Positions 54,812-64,000 of a stretch of DNA of 64,000 nucleotides are shown one piece after another (position 1 is the stretch's first letter; each line of letters opens with the position of its first letter). A model generated the notes under the pieces. It was not told the origin of the DNA. It made no database searches and was given only the letters and a program-made list of their open reading frames with translations. This DNA is from Mantamonas sphyraenae (Eukaryota; CRuMs; Mantamonadidae): positions 310,001-374,000 of the forward strand of contig JAPMXV010000044.1 in the NCBI GenBank assembly GCA_026936335.1. Direction: 5' to 3'. The translations under genes were made by a program, and so were the position numbers.

Positions 54812-55151
54812 CGTGGTGGCAAGGTTGTGTGCGCCAACGCGGGCAAGGCAGAAGCAACAGCACACAACAGCATGGCCAGCGTAAGTACAGCACACAGGGG
54901 TGGAGGGAGGGAGAAGGGATGTGTTGGTGGAGTGGAATGGCCACTGCAGGTCGTGTGGACCAGAAGAAAGGACACTCACCACCACAACCACAGCGCGAAC
55001 CCTTGAGCAGGATCAAGAAGCCGACATCGGCACGCATGACATTGACGGTGAGTGAGAGAGAGGGGAGGTTGGGATGGGTGGGTGTGGGTGGTGAAAAAGG
55101 AGGAGAGAGTTCAGATCCCATCCATTGCTGGCACCACACACGGATCCTGAC

Positions 55152-57317
55152 ATGTTCGCGCCAAAAAATCCGCAACGGTGGCCTTTGCAGCAAAAACGCA
55201 AACTGGACGAGCTGAAGGACGAGGACTCGACCCTGAGCAAGGAGGACGAAACACGCATGGCACGCATGCGTGTGGACGACAAGGAGAATTCGGACAACAG
55301 CAAGGAAGGCAGCAGCACAGCGGCGACAAGCAGCAGCAAGAAGAGCAGCGGCGGCGGATTTCAAATCAAGCACACGGCAGCGAGCCGTGCAGCAGCCGAG
55401 CGTGTGCGTGAACGCAAGCGCAAGCAAATGGAGGCCAAACGACGTGAGAACGGAGGAGCAAGCAACACACGACGGGCAGCTGTGCCCACACGCACTCGAT
55501 CGAGCAGCAACCTGAGCACAACCAGCAGCCGCAGCAGTGGCAGCAGCAGCAGGGGCAACGCCTCCACAGCAGCAGCAAGCACAGGCGAGAAGCAGATGAG
55601 CAAGAAGGAACGCTTCCTGCAGATGCAAAAGGAGAACGCAGAGTTTCAGGAGGAGAACAATGCGCTGAAGGAAGAGGTGGCAAGTCTGAAGCTTGCGGCG
55701 GAGAACAAGGACATCGACCAAGCAGCCAAGGAGGAGCAGGAGGAGAACCTTCGTGCGGATCTGGAGCTGCACAAGAAGCAGCTGGGTGAGGCGACATTGT
55801 CGTTGACGTCGCTGCGTGAGACCCTGGACAAGATTACGCAGAGTCACAAGGAGCAGATGCGCAGCATCCAGGACGAACACCTGGCCGAAGTGTCCAAGCT
55901 GACCGCAGACAACCGGGAGCTTCAATCGGAGCGGGACGTGTTGCAGGCGCAGTACGAGCAGAGCAAGGCGCAGGTGCAACGGCAGGAAGAGAACATTGCC
56001 AACCTGACGCAGGAGGTGAGTGGCACACGCGAACAGCTGACCAGCACCAAGGCGGAGTTGGCCAACCAGACGGCGGTGTGTGCCACGCAGGAGGAGCAGA
56101 TTGCCGATCTCAAGGCCCAACTGGCAAAGAGCCAGGACCAGGTGGCGTCGCTCATTGACGAGACCCTGGCCCTGGACTCCCTGCGACGCAAGCTGCACGA
56201 AGAGGTGCAACGCATGAAGGGCAACATTCGCGTGTTTGCTCGCGTGCGTCCGCTGCTGGAGAACGAGCTGGACGAGGTGGCAGCCTCATCGTCGTCGTCG
56301 TCGTCAGAGGGTGGTGGAGCCATGGCCGAGATCGATCACATGCAGTTTAGCAAGGGTGAGGACGATGAGGAGGAGGGGATTGAGATCAGCGCCAGCAAGA
56401 GTGCCGTGGTGCCGGGAGGGGCGAGCAAGACGAAGCGGAACCGGTTTGCGTTTGACCGCGTGTTCCAGCCGGGCACAAAGCAGGAGGAGGTGTTTGACGA
56501 GATTTCGCAGCTGGTGCAGAGTGCACTGGACGGGTTCAACGTGACGCTGCTGGCGTACGGACAGACGGGCTCGGGCAAGACATTCACGATGGAAGGGCCG
56601 CAGGTGGACGGCGAGGAGCGAGGCATGATCCCGCGCGCAGTGGAGCAGGTGTTTGAAACAGCCGCCAACCTGAGCGAAAAGGGATGGGCGTTCAGCCACG
56701 CGGTGTCGTACCTGGAGATCTACTGTGAGACACTGCGCGACCTGCTGGCGGACAGCGGGGCCAAGCTGGAGATCAAACACGATCTGCGCAAGCACACGAC
56801 CGAAGTGACCAACCTGGAGGTGGTGGAGGTGTCGTCGCCGGCCGAGGTGTACGAGTTGCTGCAGGTGGCGGGAAGCAACCGCAGCGTGGGACGCACCAAG
56901 TCCAACGATCGCAGTTCGCGCTCGCACAGCGTGTTCCAACTTCGCATCCAGGGCAGCAACGCAAAGACGGGTGAAACGTGCCAGGGACTGCTCAACCTGG
57001 TGGATTTGGCCGGCAGCGAGCGGCTGTCCAAGAGCGAGGCGCAGGGACAACGGCTGAAGGAGACGCAGGCCATCAACAAGAGTCTGAGCTCGTTGGGCGA
57101 TGTGATTGCGGCGATTTCGGGCGAGAGTGCACATGTGCCGTACCGCAACAGCAAGCTGACGTATCTGTTGCAGAACAGCTTGGGGGGCAACAGCAAGACG
57201 CTGATGTTTGCCAACCTCAACCCGCACCCGGACAACGTGGGCGAGACGGTGTGTACCCTTCGCTTTGCCCAGAAAGTGAAGAAGACGCACATTGGCAGTG
57301 CCAAGAAGAGTGCGTGA
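55152..57317 (+). CDS. kinesin-14 (C-terminal motor kinesin, KIFC/Ncd type)
   Basis: 721 residues from MFAPKNPQRW; the frame opens earlier only at TTG. The N-terminal basic/Ser-rich region includes DDKENS, followed by a long coiled coil (about 160-350). The neck EEVQRMKGNIRVFARVRPLL (about 350) and motor come at the C-terminus, the kinesin-14 order: AYGQTGSGKTFTMEG (P-loop, about 472), NDRSSRSHSVFQL (switch I), NLVDLAGSERL (switch II) and PYRNSKLTYLLQNSLGG. The motor has a Ser/Gly/Glu-rich insert (about 375-420). Minus-end-directed microtubule motor for spindle organisation. Two short upstream exons with good splice signals (54872-54880 ATGGCCAGC/GTAAGT; 54994-55047/GTGAGT) might add an N-terminus, but I found no in-frame strong acceptor. 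Confidence 0.93.
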   Translation: MFAPKNPQRWPLQQKRKLDELKDEDSTLSKEDETRMARMRVDDKENSDNSKEGSSTAATSSSKKSSGGGFQIKHTAASRAAAERVRERKRKQMEAKRRENGGASNTRRAAVPTRTRSSSNLSTTSSRSSGSSSRGNASTAAASTGEKQMSKKERFLQMQKENAEFQEENNALKEEVASLKLAAENKDIDQAAKEEQEENLRADLELHKKQLGEATLSLTSLRETLDKITQSHKEQMRSIQDEHLAEVSKLTADNRELQSERDVLQAQYEQSKAQVQRQEENIANLTQEVSGTREQLTSTKAELANQTAVCATQEEQIADLKAQLAKSQDQVASLIDETLALDSLRRKLHEEVQRMKGNIRVFARVRPLLENELDEVAASSSSSSSEGGGAMAEIDHMQFSKGEDDEEEGIEISASKSAVVPGGASKTKRNRFAFDRVFQPGTKQEEVFDEISQLVQSALDGFNVTLLAYGQTGSGKTFTMEGPQVDGEERGMIPRAVEQVFETAANLSEKGWAFSHAVSYLEIYCETLRDLLADSGAKLEIKHDLRKHTTEVTNLEVVEVSSPAEVYELLQVAGSNRSVGRTKSNDRSSRSHSVFQLRIQGSNAKTGETCQGLLNLVDLAGSERLSKSEAQGQRLKETQAINKSLSSLGDVIAAISGESAHVPYRNSKLTYLLQNSLGGNSKTLMFANLNPHPDNVGETVCTLRFAQKVKKTHIGSAKKSA

Positions 57318-57374
57318 GAGCGTGAGAGCAGAGAGCAGAGAGCAGGGTGGAATGCATTTGGTCCCAATTCAAAT

Positions 57375-59203
57375 TCAAATGTCACCACCACCATGATGGC
57401 CATTGGCATGGAGTTCCCGCTGAGCAAAGACAGCCTCACGATGCTCTGCCCACCATGCATGCATCTGTGAGTCGCAGAGGGGCGGCCATTGACAGTCGCA
57501 GGAGTCGGCAAAGGTGAGTGCACGGAAGGTGAGGCTGATACGTGTGTTGCGTGGCAGGAGAGAGCCTGCGTGTCGATCCCAACTGCGACGGTAGATGCGA
57601 TGCTGCCAAATGTACCTGCTCTCCTGGGTCATGATGAGGACCGAGCGACGCGGGAGCCACACTTGTCGCTTGCGGCCATCGACGGCGTGTCGAAACTCCA
57701 TGGCAATGTCTGCCGCGAGACTGACCGAGACAATGCCGTCTGTGAAGGAGGAGTGTCTATCTGCGTGGCCTGATATTCCCTGCCCTGGCTCATACTCGTT
57801 GACTGTGAGCTGATCGGGTCGACTGGGCAGCAAACCAGTGCCCATGAGTCTGTCAGCCACCGTGTGAGCCCATGTGGGAAGCACCTCCTCCCGATGGGTC
57901 TGTGTCTCCGCGTGTTGATCCTGTGTGGCTGTGTCACTCTCGTCACCTTCACCCTGATCAAGGCGATGACCATCATCATCACCAGCACCACCATTGCCAT
58001 TCTCATTGCCATGCGTGCTGTTGCTGGTGAGCACATTGCGTTTCTTGTAGTCAAACTCGTAGCCGTAGTGCTGGACCCGCCTGTTGGTGTCCTTTGTGTG
58101 CCATTCGCTGCTGTAGATGGCCTCCAGCATGGCTGTCTCCTCTTGTTCAGTCACAAAGTCGTGGATGAGGTGGAGTCCTGGCACCTCGATGTCCTGGGTC
58201 ATGCACGTGCACTCGATGCACTCCTGCGACGACAGGTGCATGATGCCATTGTCCAACAACGACGACACACTGGCCACCATGCTACGATCATGCGATCCCC
58301 CAAACACATCCTTCCATGTGGGTGCTGTGCTCTCCACCCATTCAAGCAGCCTCATGCCAGCCTCTGCACTGGCACACACCACACACACGTACGGTTTGTT
58401 CACCACCACATGCACTGCCTGCAGCTCGTTCCCATCATCGGTCGTCATCCACACGTGCTCCTTCAGGAAGGCACACAGCGTATTGATGTTGAGCAAGCCA
58501 TGCTCCATCCCGCACCCAGCCAGATAGACGTATCGAGGATCCCCCTTCTTGTCCCCCTTGCCCACATGTCCTTTGATCTTCCTCCCCTTCTTCTTCTTCT
58601 CTTCGTCTTCTTCGTTTCCTCTGTTGCCATTGTCTGTGTTTCCGACCCCGTGTTGCTTTGTATCCTCGTGGCGTCGTTGGGGGGCACAAAGCTGGCCGGT
58701 TCCGCCGAAAAGCGCACCTGCTGCAACACACAGGGCATATCCTCGGCCAGTGTATCTGCAGCCCATTGCTGTACATCGTAAAGATCCTGGGGAAGAGTGG
58801 GCTGGGCACACAGGGTGTCCAGGGCAACGGCTGTTTGGAAGGGATCGATGTGTTCCGCAAGGAGCTCCAGCTGCACTCGCCGTTGGGCCAGGTCCAGAGT
58901 CAGATACCTGCAGAAGGAGGCATCTGAGTAGTCCCCGTCTGTGGAATGCTCGTCTTGCGGGGATTGGATGTCCACCAGTCGACGTAGGGTGGCCAGGAGC
59001 CAGGCAACGACGGCGTCGGCATCCTCAAGGTTGTCTACCCAGAGTTCCAGATGGCGGACAGAGGGAGGAAACGCCACACTGGCAGACGGAGAGGAGGAGG
59101 AGGAGGAGGAGGAGGAGGATTGCTCGGGAGTGAAGTTGTCCAAGCAGTGCTGTTGGATGGGAGTGATGTGTTGACAGGTGCAGATGTGCGGTGGGACAAG
59201 CAT
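57375..59203 (-). CDS. ALKBH8: ALKBH8-like 2-oxoglutarate/Fe(II) dioxygenase with unassigned N-terminal domain
   Basis: Two frames make up the gene. The 3' part (about 58650-57375) has a degenerate RRM-like segment (RYVYLAGCGMEHGLLN, LQAVHVVVNKPYVCVVCAS), then the AlkB core: RRVQHYGYEFDYKK, DQLTVNEYEPGQGISGHAD plus RHSSF (HxD iron motif), VWLPRRSVLIMTQESRYIWQH (distal His), RISLTFRAL (2OG-binding Arg) and CDCQWPPLCDSQ, typical of ALKBH8. The 5' part (from MLVPPHICTCQHI to about 58760) is in another frame (HLELWVDNLEDADAVVAWLL); a GTGCGC donor at CVLQQ and an AG in the purine-rich tract could join them, otherwise there is a frameshift. No methyltransferase domain follows. Animal ALKBH8 uses both parts to hydroxylate and methylate wobble uridines in tRNA; here the methylase must be separate. 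ATGs 51 bp from the SET gene. Confidence 0.8.
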
Positions 59204-59254
59204 CTGAACGACCACAACGTTATCCCTGGAGGCACCCGCGGGGAATCGAACGAC

Positions 59255-60529
59255 ATGAGTCGACGTGGCATTGGAGCACGCGAGAGTGCGTTGATAGAGT
59301 GGTTCACCAGTGAGGCAGTGGGTGGTCAGTTGCACAGGGCGGTGGAGTTTGCCGTTTTTGACGAAGGGCGTGGGTTGCGGGTGAGCGAAGCGGTGGACAA
59401 GGGCACAGTGCTGTTCTCCATGGACATCCACGAGGCCACGATGGGTTGGGACATGCGCAAACGAATGCAACGTGTGGCCAGGCATCTGCGTGAGGATCCA
59501 CAGGCCACGGATGAGATGGTAAAGTTGGCAGACGAGCTGGAAGAGGAAGTGAGCGGCCACGGGTGGATGCCCGTGCTGATGGAGCTGGCGGAGGAAATGC
59601 ACCTGGGTGAAAACAGCAGATGGGCACCCTATCTGGATGTGCTGCCCACAGAGTATGGTCAATTGGACAGTGTGATGTTTTGGAACGCAGGGGAGCAGGA
59701 CTGGCTTCGCTGCATTTCCCCGGCCCTGGTGGATGCCACCGACTATGAAGCGATCTTTGAGAACCGCTTCCTGCGCTATGCAGAGGCATGCAGTGTGCAG
59801 GGATTGGAGGAGTTTACCCTGAAGCAGTTTCTGGCACTCACTGGGGTGGTCAAGGCGTACTCGTTCACGCTTGGGTCGGACCTGGTCGAGGAGGATGACG
59901 ATGATGAACATCATGAGGGTGCGAACGATGAACCCGTTGGTGTAGTCCTGGTGCCCATGGCAGACATGATGAATGCCAACCATATGTTGCAGAACGTCAT
60001 GCTGGAGATGGTGGGTGGCACGGTGCAGGTGGTGGCCAAGAATCCGCTGGAGAAGAACGAACAGTTGTGGAACTCGTATGGCGACATGCCCAACTTTGAG
60101 CTGCTGAGCAAGTACGGCTACGTGCTGGCGGACAACGACATGGAATTGATGCTGATCACACACAGGGACTGGCACCAGGAGATGCGCAGCTGGTCTTACA
60201 AGGAAGCATACATTGCCATGCGGGGGTGGATGCTACAAATGGAGATCAAAAACGAGAAAGAGGAATTGGAGCGGGGTATCGACTTGTGGCTCGGGGAACA
60301 GGGGTACGAAACGCTGGAAGACACCGGAATGAGTGTGCTGGAACTCAGTAGACACGTATTGGGAGACGGAATGATTGCTCAGTTGCAAATGATGATGCTC
60401 TCTGGCACAGGTCATGTCATTGCGGATTGGAGTCGCATGGAGCTTCTGGATGCAATGGGCCAGTTGTTGGATGAGAGTGAGGACGAGGCGTTTCCCTTTC
60501 CAGCCTTCGAGCACCAACCTCATGCATGA
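59255..60529 (+). CDS. SET-domain lysine methyltransferase (SETD6/RKM4/LSMT type)
   Basis: The main exon encodes 424 residues from MSRRGIGARESALIEWFTSE; an upstream in-frame ATG (59051) would overlap the divergent gene and a poly-Gly tract, so I reject it. Split SET features: FDEGRGLRVSEAVDKGTVLFSM (SAM-binding start), the iSET region ENSRWAPYLDVLPTEYGQ, VLVPMADMMNANHML (NHS-like core), LEKNEQLWNSYGDMPNFELLSKYGYVLADN (SAM/Tyr motif, Rubisco-LSMT signature), followed by a helical substrate-binding region. Family members methylate ribosomal proteins, cytochrome c or RelA-like substrates. The C-terminus probably extends through further exons (next entry). Divergent promoter with the ALKBH8-like gene. 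Confidence 0.85.
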   Translation: MSRRGIGARESALIEWFTSEAVGGQLHRAVEFAVFDEGRGLRVSEAVDKGTVLFSMDIHEATMGWDMRKRMQRVARHLREDPQATDEMVKLADELEEEVSGHGWMPVLMELAEEMHLGENSRWAPYLDVLPTEYGQLDSVMFWNAGEQDWLRCISPALVDATDYEAIFENRFLRYAEACSVQGLEEFTLKQFLALTGVVKAYSFTLGSDLVEEDDDDEHHEGANDEPVGVVLVPMADMMNANHMLQNVMLEMVGGTVQVVAKNPLEKNEQLWNSYGDMPNFELLSKYGYVLADNDMELMLITHRDWHQEMRSWSYKEAYIAMRGWMLQMEIKNEKEELERGIDLWLGEQGYETLEDTGMSVLELSRHVLGDGMIAQLQMMMLSGTGHVIADWSRMELLDAMGQLLDESEDEAFPFPAFEHQPHA

Positions 60530-61054
60530 TGTGTGGGGCTGTCACGTGGGTGTGTTGGCCATGTATGATCGCTGGTTGGACCTGGCCGAACATGCCACCC
60601 AGGAATTGGCCAAACTGCGCAAGGGCTTGTGGACAGGCGACGAGACGACCCAGACGACGCTGGGAAATGGCTCTGGTGATGAGGTCGCAAGCACCAGAGT
60701 ACGTAGCCAACTCTGATTTGGGGGCCCCCCTCCTGGATCTTGCAAACACCAACGATGTGTTGACATACGGCGAGAAGGCACGCGTGCAGAGGATCCCGGA
60801 CGGACAGTCTCACGTGGAACGTCGACGAAGGAGAGTATGATCCGCTGTTTGATCCGCTGGACGATCTAGACTTTGATGACGAGGATTATGATGATATGTT
60901 CGACTACGAGGAAGAGGATGAGGACGAGGACAGCGAAGGTGAGGATGAGGACGAGGACGATGGAGTTCCGCTGCTCATCGCCCTGCAGGATGAGGAGGAG
61001 CCAACGGAACAATTCTCCAACCCGGATGGTGTAGACGTGGAGGGACAGGAGTGA
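60530..61054 (+). CDS. probable 3' exons of the SET-domain gene, joins unresolved
   Basis: Three plus-strand pieces look coding but lie in different frames. 60530-60700: VLAMYDRWLDLAEHATQELA, which may follow a splice near 60419/60508 and ends at a good donor (AGA/GTACGT). 60710-60840: NTNDVLTYGEKARVQRI. 60790-61054: DPLFDPLDDLDFDDEDYDD and an acidic end with a stop at 61052-61054. The acidic frame equals the SET frame. They most likely encode the helical C-terminus and an acidic tail; I could not find a set of GT-AG joins that keeps frame across all three. Confidence 0.45.
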
Positions 61055-61229
61055 ACACAGAGTTTGTGTGTGTGTGTGTGTGTGCACTCGGTGAAGGCGC
61101 AAGTGCAGACAACGAAAGTTTCACAGCCCCCATTTCATTTTGTACGTGTGCTGTGTCCCGCACCAACCCTCCACACCCTTCCATGACCCTCCCCCTCTCT
61201 GACACATCGCCACACGTGGACAGCCCTCA

Positions 61230-62554
61230 ATGAGTGACTTTAGCCAAGAAGAGGCCGTGGAGATGCTGGAGCAGCAGATCACGCTCACGCTCCAGCAGAT
61301 CGACACCAACTTCCAGCACGGCTTTGAGAGCAGCACCCGTCTGCTGGCCAAGGTCAAGACCTTCCAGACACACACGGCCGATGTGCATGCCAACTTGCAG
61401 GTGAGTGATGAGTGTGTGTGGACGATGTGTGTGCGTGTGTGTGTGTGGGGCTGCTCGACAGGTTGCCGTTGGCTGAAAAGGCGGCGGACGACGGATTTTT
61501 GGCGCCACGGCACAAGTTCGGCCCCGTGGAGGGCAATGGAGACTTGTGTCGTATGGGCTTGGTGTCTGCTGAGCGGGGGGCACGGAGGGAGATGGGAGGG
61601 AGCAGTGGGGTGGGTGGAGATACGCTTGTGAGGATGGGTTGCGAAGGCAGAGTGGGAGCGGGGTTGGGTCAAACGCCACTGACACGGATGGGTTGCCACG
61701 TGCAGATCTGGAACCAGTTCTTCAACAGCTTCCACACAGTGGGTGTGTCGGATGAGCTGCAACAGCGTCTGTATCAGGCTCAGCAGACCCAGCAAGCACA
61801 GGACCTCAGTTTGTTGGCAAGCACACAGGTCCAGGCAACCACCACCAACGCCACCACCACGACCCCAGCCACACACAACGGACCCATCTCCAACACCTCC
61901 AACACCATCGATGATGGGAACAACAACACCAAGCAGAACGAAGAGGAGGACAACGACGACAAAGACCTCAGCTCGCCTGCTCTGTCCACTCCCACCCTGG
62001 GCAGTGAACCACGCACCACTCCCTTCACCCGAGTGCCTGGGTTCCACAGCGGCGTCAAGGCCGGTGCTGCCAGTCCCTTTACCCCCGGCACAAACGTCCA
62101 ACGACACATGCGCTTCAGCATCGGCACCATGCGTGCTGTTGAAGACGACGACGACGAGGACGATGATGACGAGGACGATGACACGGGCGATGACCATGGC
62201 CACGATGTCCATGTGGAGGACCAGGAGAACGCCCCTGTGAGTGGCAACACACAATCCAGCTCAGCCAACAACGTGGTCGCCAAGGACAACAACAGCCAAG
62301 CTGCAGCCAAGAAGTTTGATCTGAGTGTGTTTCCCACTGTGTTTCAGGAGGGTGTGGGTGCCTTGCAACTCACCGAGGTGTACAGCCAGTTTGTGGGTGA
62401 CAAGGTGATGTCCATTGGCGACGTGCAGGGCTTGGTGGACGGCACTCTTGACGACGACCGTGTGCTGCTGCTTCTGGATGCCCTTGAGACGCGTGGTTAC
62501 CTTCGTCAGCTGTTTGCCAACGGTGAAATCTATTGGCAGCGATGCAATGAATGA
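61230..62554 (+). CDS. coiled-coil protein with C-terminal winged-helix-like domain, unidentified
   Basis: Two exons, 61230-61400 and 61706-62554 (339 aa, phase 0). The N-terminus (EEAVEMLEQQITLTLQQIDT, AKVKTFQTHTADVHANLQIW) is helical and probably oligomerises. The middle is Thr/Asn/Asp-rich and disordered with TP and SP sites and an acidic run. The C-terminal 80 residues (FDLSVFPTVFQEGVGALQL, DDDRVLLLLDALETRGYLRQ) look like a small helical or winged-helix domain ending at NGEIYWQRCNE. The layout is like kinetochore or spindle adaptors (SKA3-type) but no conserved motif proves it. The first intron is G/T-rich with a GTGT run. Ends 14 bp before the convergent RND gene. Confidence 0.75.
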
Positions 62555-62568
62555 CGCGCGCGGTTTCA

Positions 62569-64000
62569 TCACTCTTCCTCACTCTGATCACTGACCCTCC
62601 GCTCCACACGTTGACGTGGCTTCTCCGGGCTGCTGTTCTGCTGCGACACATTGGCGTCACTGTTGCTCTTTGATTCCGCAAATGCACGGCTCCAAGCCTT
62701 GTCCACGCGGTCTTTGCGCTCCATGAGTGCCGTTTGCATCTCCATGTCACGCAGGGCTGGCGGTGCACGGATGTACACGAGAATTACGGGTGTCACAATG
62801 AACCCAAACCACATGCCCAGGAACACAGACATTGTGAGGACCACAAAGATGCCAAAGACGACGCCGCGTGTGAGGAAGATCAAGATGCCCAGCAGCGCAG
62901 TGCTCACAAACCCATTGACCACTGCGGGCCCCATCTCCGCATATGCGTTCTGCATACGCTCCAGTGGCTTTCCTGGAGTGACAAAGAATTCGTGGACCAT
63001 GTGACAGCAAAAGTCCACCGCAATGCCCACGGACATGTACAGAGCCAGGGCGGAGCTTACATCCAGCGGGACGTTGAAGAAGCCGATGAGTCCCGCAGAA
63101 AGAGAAAAGGAGAAGCCAATGCTGACAAAGACAAACAACGCACCCAGTGGGTTGATCAGAAGCAGACAGGAGATGAGCACAGAGAACAGCTGGCCCAGCA
63201 ACACCGCGGTGCGCAGTTGGTCCCACAGCAGCACCGTCACCTCTCTCACGTACATGTCCGCAGCAAACACGCCCACTTGCGTGTTCCCATTGTCGTACTC
63301 AGCGACAATGCCACGGATTTTCCGGAAGAGTGCAATCACCTCGTGGACCACCGGCGATATCTTCACCTGCAGGGTCTCCTGGACAGCCACCAGTTGCCTT
63401 CTGGTTGCATCCTTGAAGCGGACGGTGCGCACGATCCAAGGGTACCGTGTGGAGGTGAGCATGGCGTCCAGCACGGTGTAAAAATCGTCGCGGCTTGCTG
63501 GGAGACCCGTGCTGGACAGCAGAGAGATGTTGTTCAGGGACTGGATGCCATGTTGTGATCGAAGAAAGATACGCATGTGGTTCAGGAGATGGATGGGTGT
63601 CGCTGCGGCCAGTGGGGTAAGTTTGGCCATCATCGCGTCGACCAACAGCTGTTGGGCTGGATCATGCAACTGTTCAGCCATGCGCCCGTCGTAGGTAATG
63701 TACACATCCTCTTCGGTCCCAGCAAAGAGGGTCTGGGTCTGTCTGTAGTAGACGCCGGGCGATTGGTTGCCGATGAACCATTCGTGCTGCGATGAGGCGC
63801 CGGGTTGAACATCATGCAGCCCCACAACTGCCACTGCAATGATGCCCATGGAGATGAGCATGACAATGACGTGTGTGACTTTGCTCCGCATGACGCGGAA
63901 AAATGGACCGGCGAGAAATGTGCGCAGGAGGGTGCTGGAGCGTTGCTGCAGGAACTTGCGTGCTGCCTCACGCTGCTGTGCCGCCTGAAATTGGTTGTAG
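62569..64000 (-). CDS. patched/NPC1-like RND-superfamily membrane protein, C-terminal part (runs off the window)
   Basis: The 5' end lies beyond position 64000; at least 477 residues are visible. After MRSKVTHVIVMLISMGIIAV (TM) comes a large extracytosolic loop (LVDAMMAKLTPLAAATP, DDFYTVLDAMLTSTRYPWIV), then the second RND transmembrane bundle: VLLGQLFSVLISCLLLINPLG, SLSAGLIGFFNVPLD, SSALALYMSVGIAVDFCCHM (the GIAVDF signature of RND/patched TM helices), PAVVNGFVSTALLGILIFL and VVLTMSVFLGMWFGFIVTP. The tail is Ser/Arg/Glu-rich and cytosolic. Members transport sterols, lipids or other hydrophobic compounds using ion gradients. Whether this protein has a sterol-sensing domain in its missing first half cannot be judged. 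Single exon so far. Confidence 0.88.
   Translation of the reverse strand, partial: YNQFQAAQQREAARKFLQQRSSTLLRTFLAGPFFRVMRSKVTHVIVMLISMGIIAVAVVGLHDVQPGASSQHEWFIGNQSPGVYYRQTQTLFAGTEEDVYITYDGRMAEQLHDPAQQLLVDAMMAKLTPLAAATPIHLLNHMRIFLRSQHGIQSLNNISLLSSTGLPASRDDFYTVLDAMLTSTRYPWIVRTVRFKDATRRQLVAVQETLQVKISPVVHEVIALFRKIRGIVAEYDNGNTQVGVFAADMYVREVTVLLWDQLRTAVLLGQLFSVLISCLLLINPLGALFVFVSIGFSFSLSAGLIGFFNVPLDVSSALALYMSVGIAVDFCCHMVHEFFVTPGKPLERMQNAYAEMGPAVVNGFVSTALLGILIFLTRGVVFGIFVVLTMSVFLGMWFGFIVTPVILVYIRAPPALRDMEMQTALMERKDRVDKAWSRAFAESKSNSDANVSQQNSSPEKPRQRVERRVSDQSEEE

Noticed and set aside
59051-59254. Upstream ATG and poly-Gly leader for the SET-domain protein
   Set aside because: It would overlap the coding part of the divergent ALKBH8-like gene; the poly-Gly is the complement of that gene's poly-Ser tract.

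Overview
The window is nuclear DNA of a compact, GC-rich unicellular eukaryote. Genes are packed on both strands, carry zero to four short GT-AG introns (most about 70-200 bp, often containing CA/GT microsatellites) and encode typical eukaryotic proteins: POLR3C, NAA15, WASH, CARMIL, RNF121, SUMF1, a Gemin3-type helicase, GCLC, HMG-CoA lyase and kinesin-14. Large single-exon genes also occur. The mix of WASH, CARMIL, Gemin3 and SUMF1 suits a free-living heterotrophic protist, but I cannot fix the lineage. No rRNA, tRNA, CRISPR array or organellar DNA was seen.

Layout: 204-7517 holds a giant low-complexity/coiled-coil protein divergent from a PIG3-type oxidoreductase. 7.7-15.9 kb is an accessory island: a 51-bp palindrome, an intact DD34E (Tc1/mariner-IS630 class) transposase, a decayed relative, then a three-exon 1,619-residue gene ending in a Fanzor/TnpB-type RuvC plus zinc ribbon. 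Its N-terminal part has the ordered acidic motifs of a FEN1/XPG-like (PIN-fold) nuclease. Hairpin-rich DNA follows the stop codon. 15.9-24 kb: POLR3C, a DED1/DDX3 helicase and a CobW-type GTPase. 24.0-27.7 kb: an 833-bp duplication flanking a 1.6-kb lower-GC insert with a broken membrane-protein gene, beside an intact aminotransferase. 27.8-64 kb: RING-H2 protein, SUMF1, WASH, a FAAP100-like propeller protein, RNF121, a small Cys-rich protein, CARMIL, HMGCL, NAA15, a zinc-finger membrane protein, carboxypeptidase, Gemin3-like helicase, GCLC, an LRR protein, kinesin-14, an ALKBH8-like oxygenase, a SET methyltransferase, an unidentified coiled-coil protein and a truncated patched/NPC1-like protein.

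Themes: at least seven head-to-head gene pairs have start codons only about 50-135 bp apart, implying bidirectional promoters, and several convergent pairs end within 40 bp of each other. Actin regulators (WASH, CARMIL) and RNA-metabolism genes (POLR3C, two DEAD-box helicases, ALKBH8) are well represented, but nothing indicates co-regulated clusters. The most unusual object is the PIN/FEN-like plus Fanzor fusion. Both nuclease signatures lie partly or wholly inside one uninterrupted 4-kb exon, so the fusion does not depend on splice prediction.
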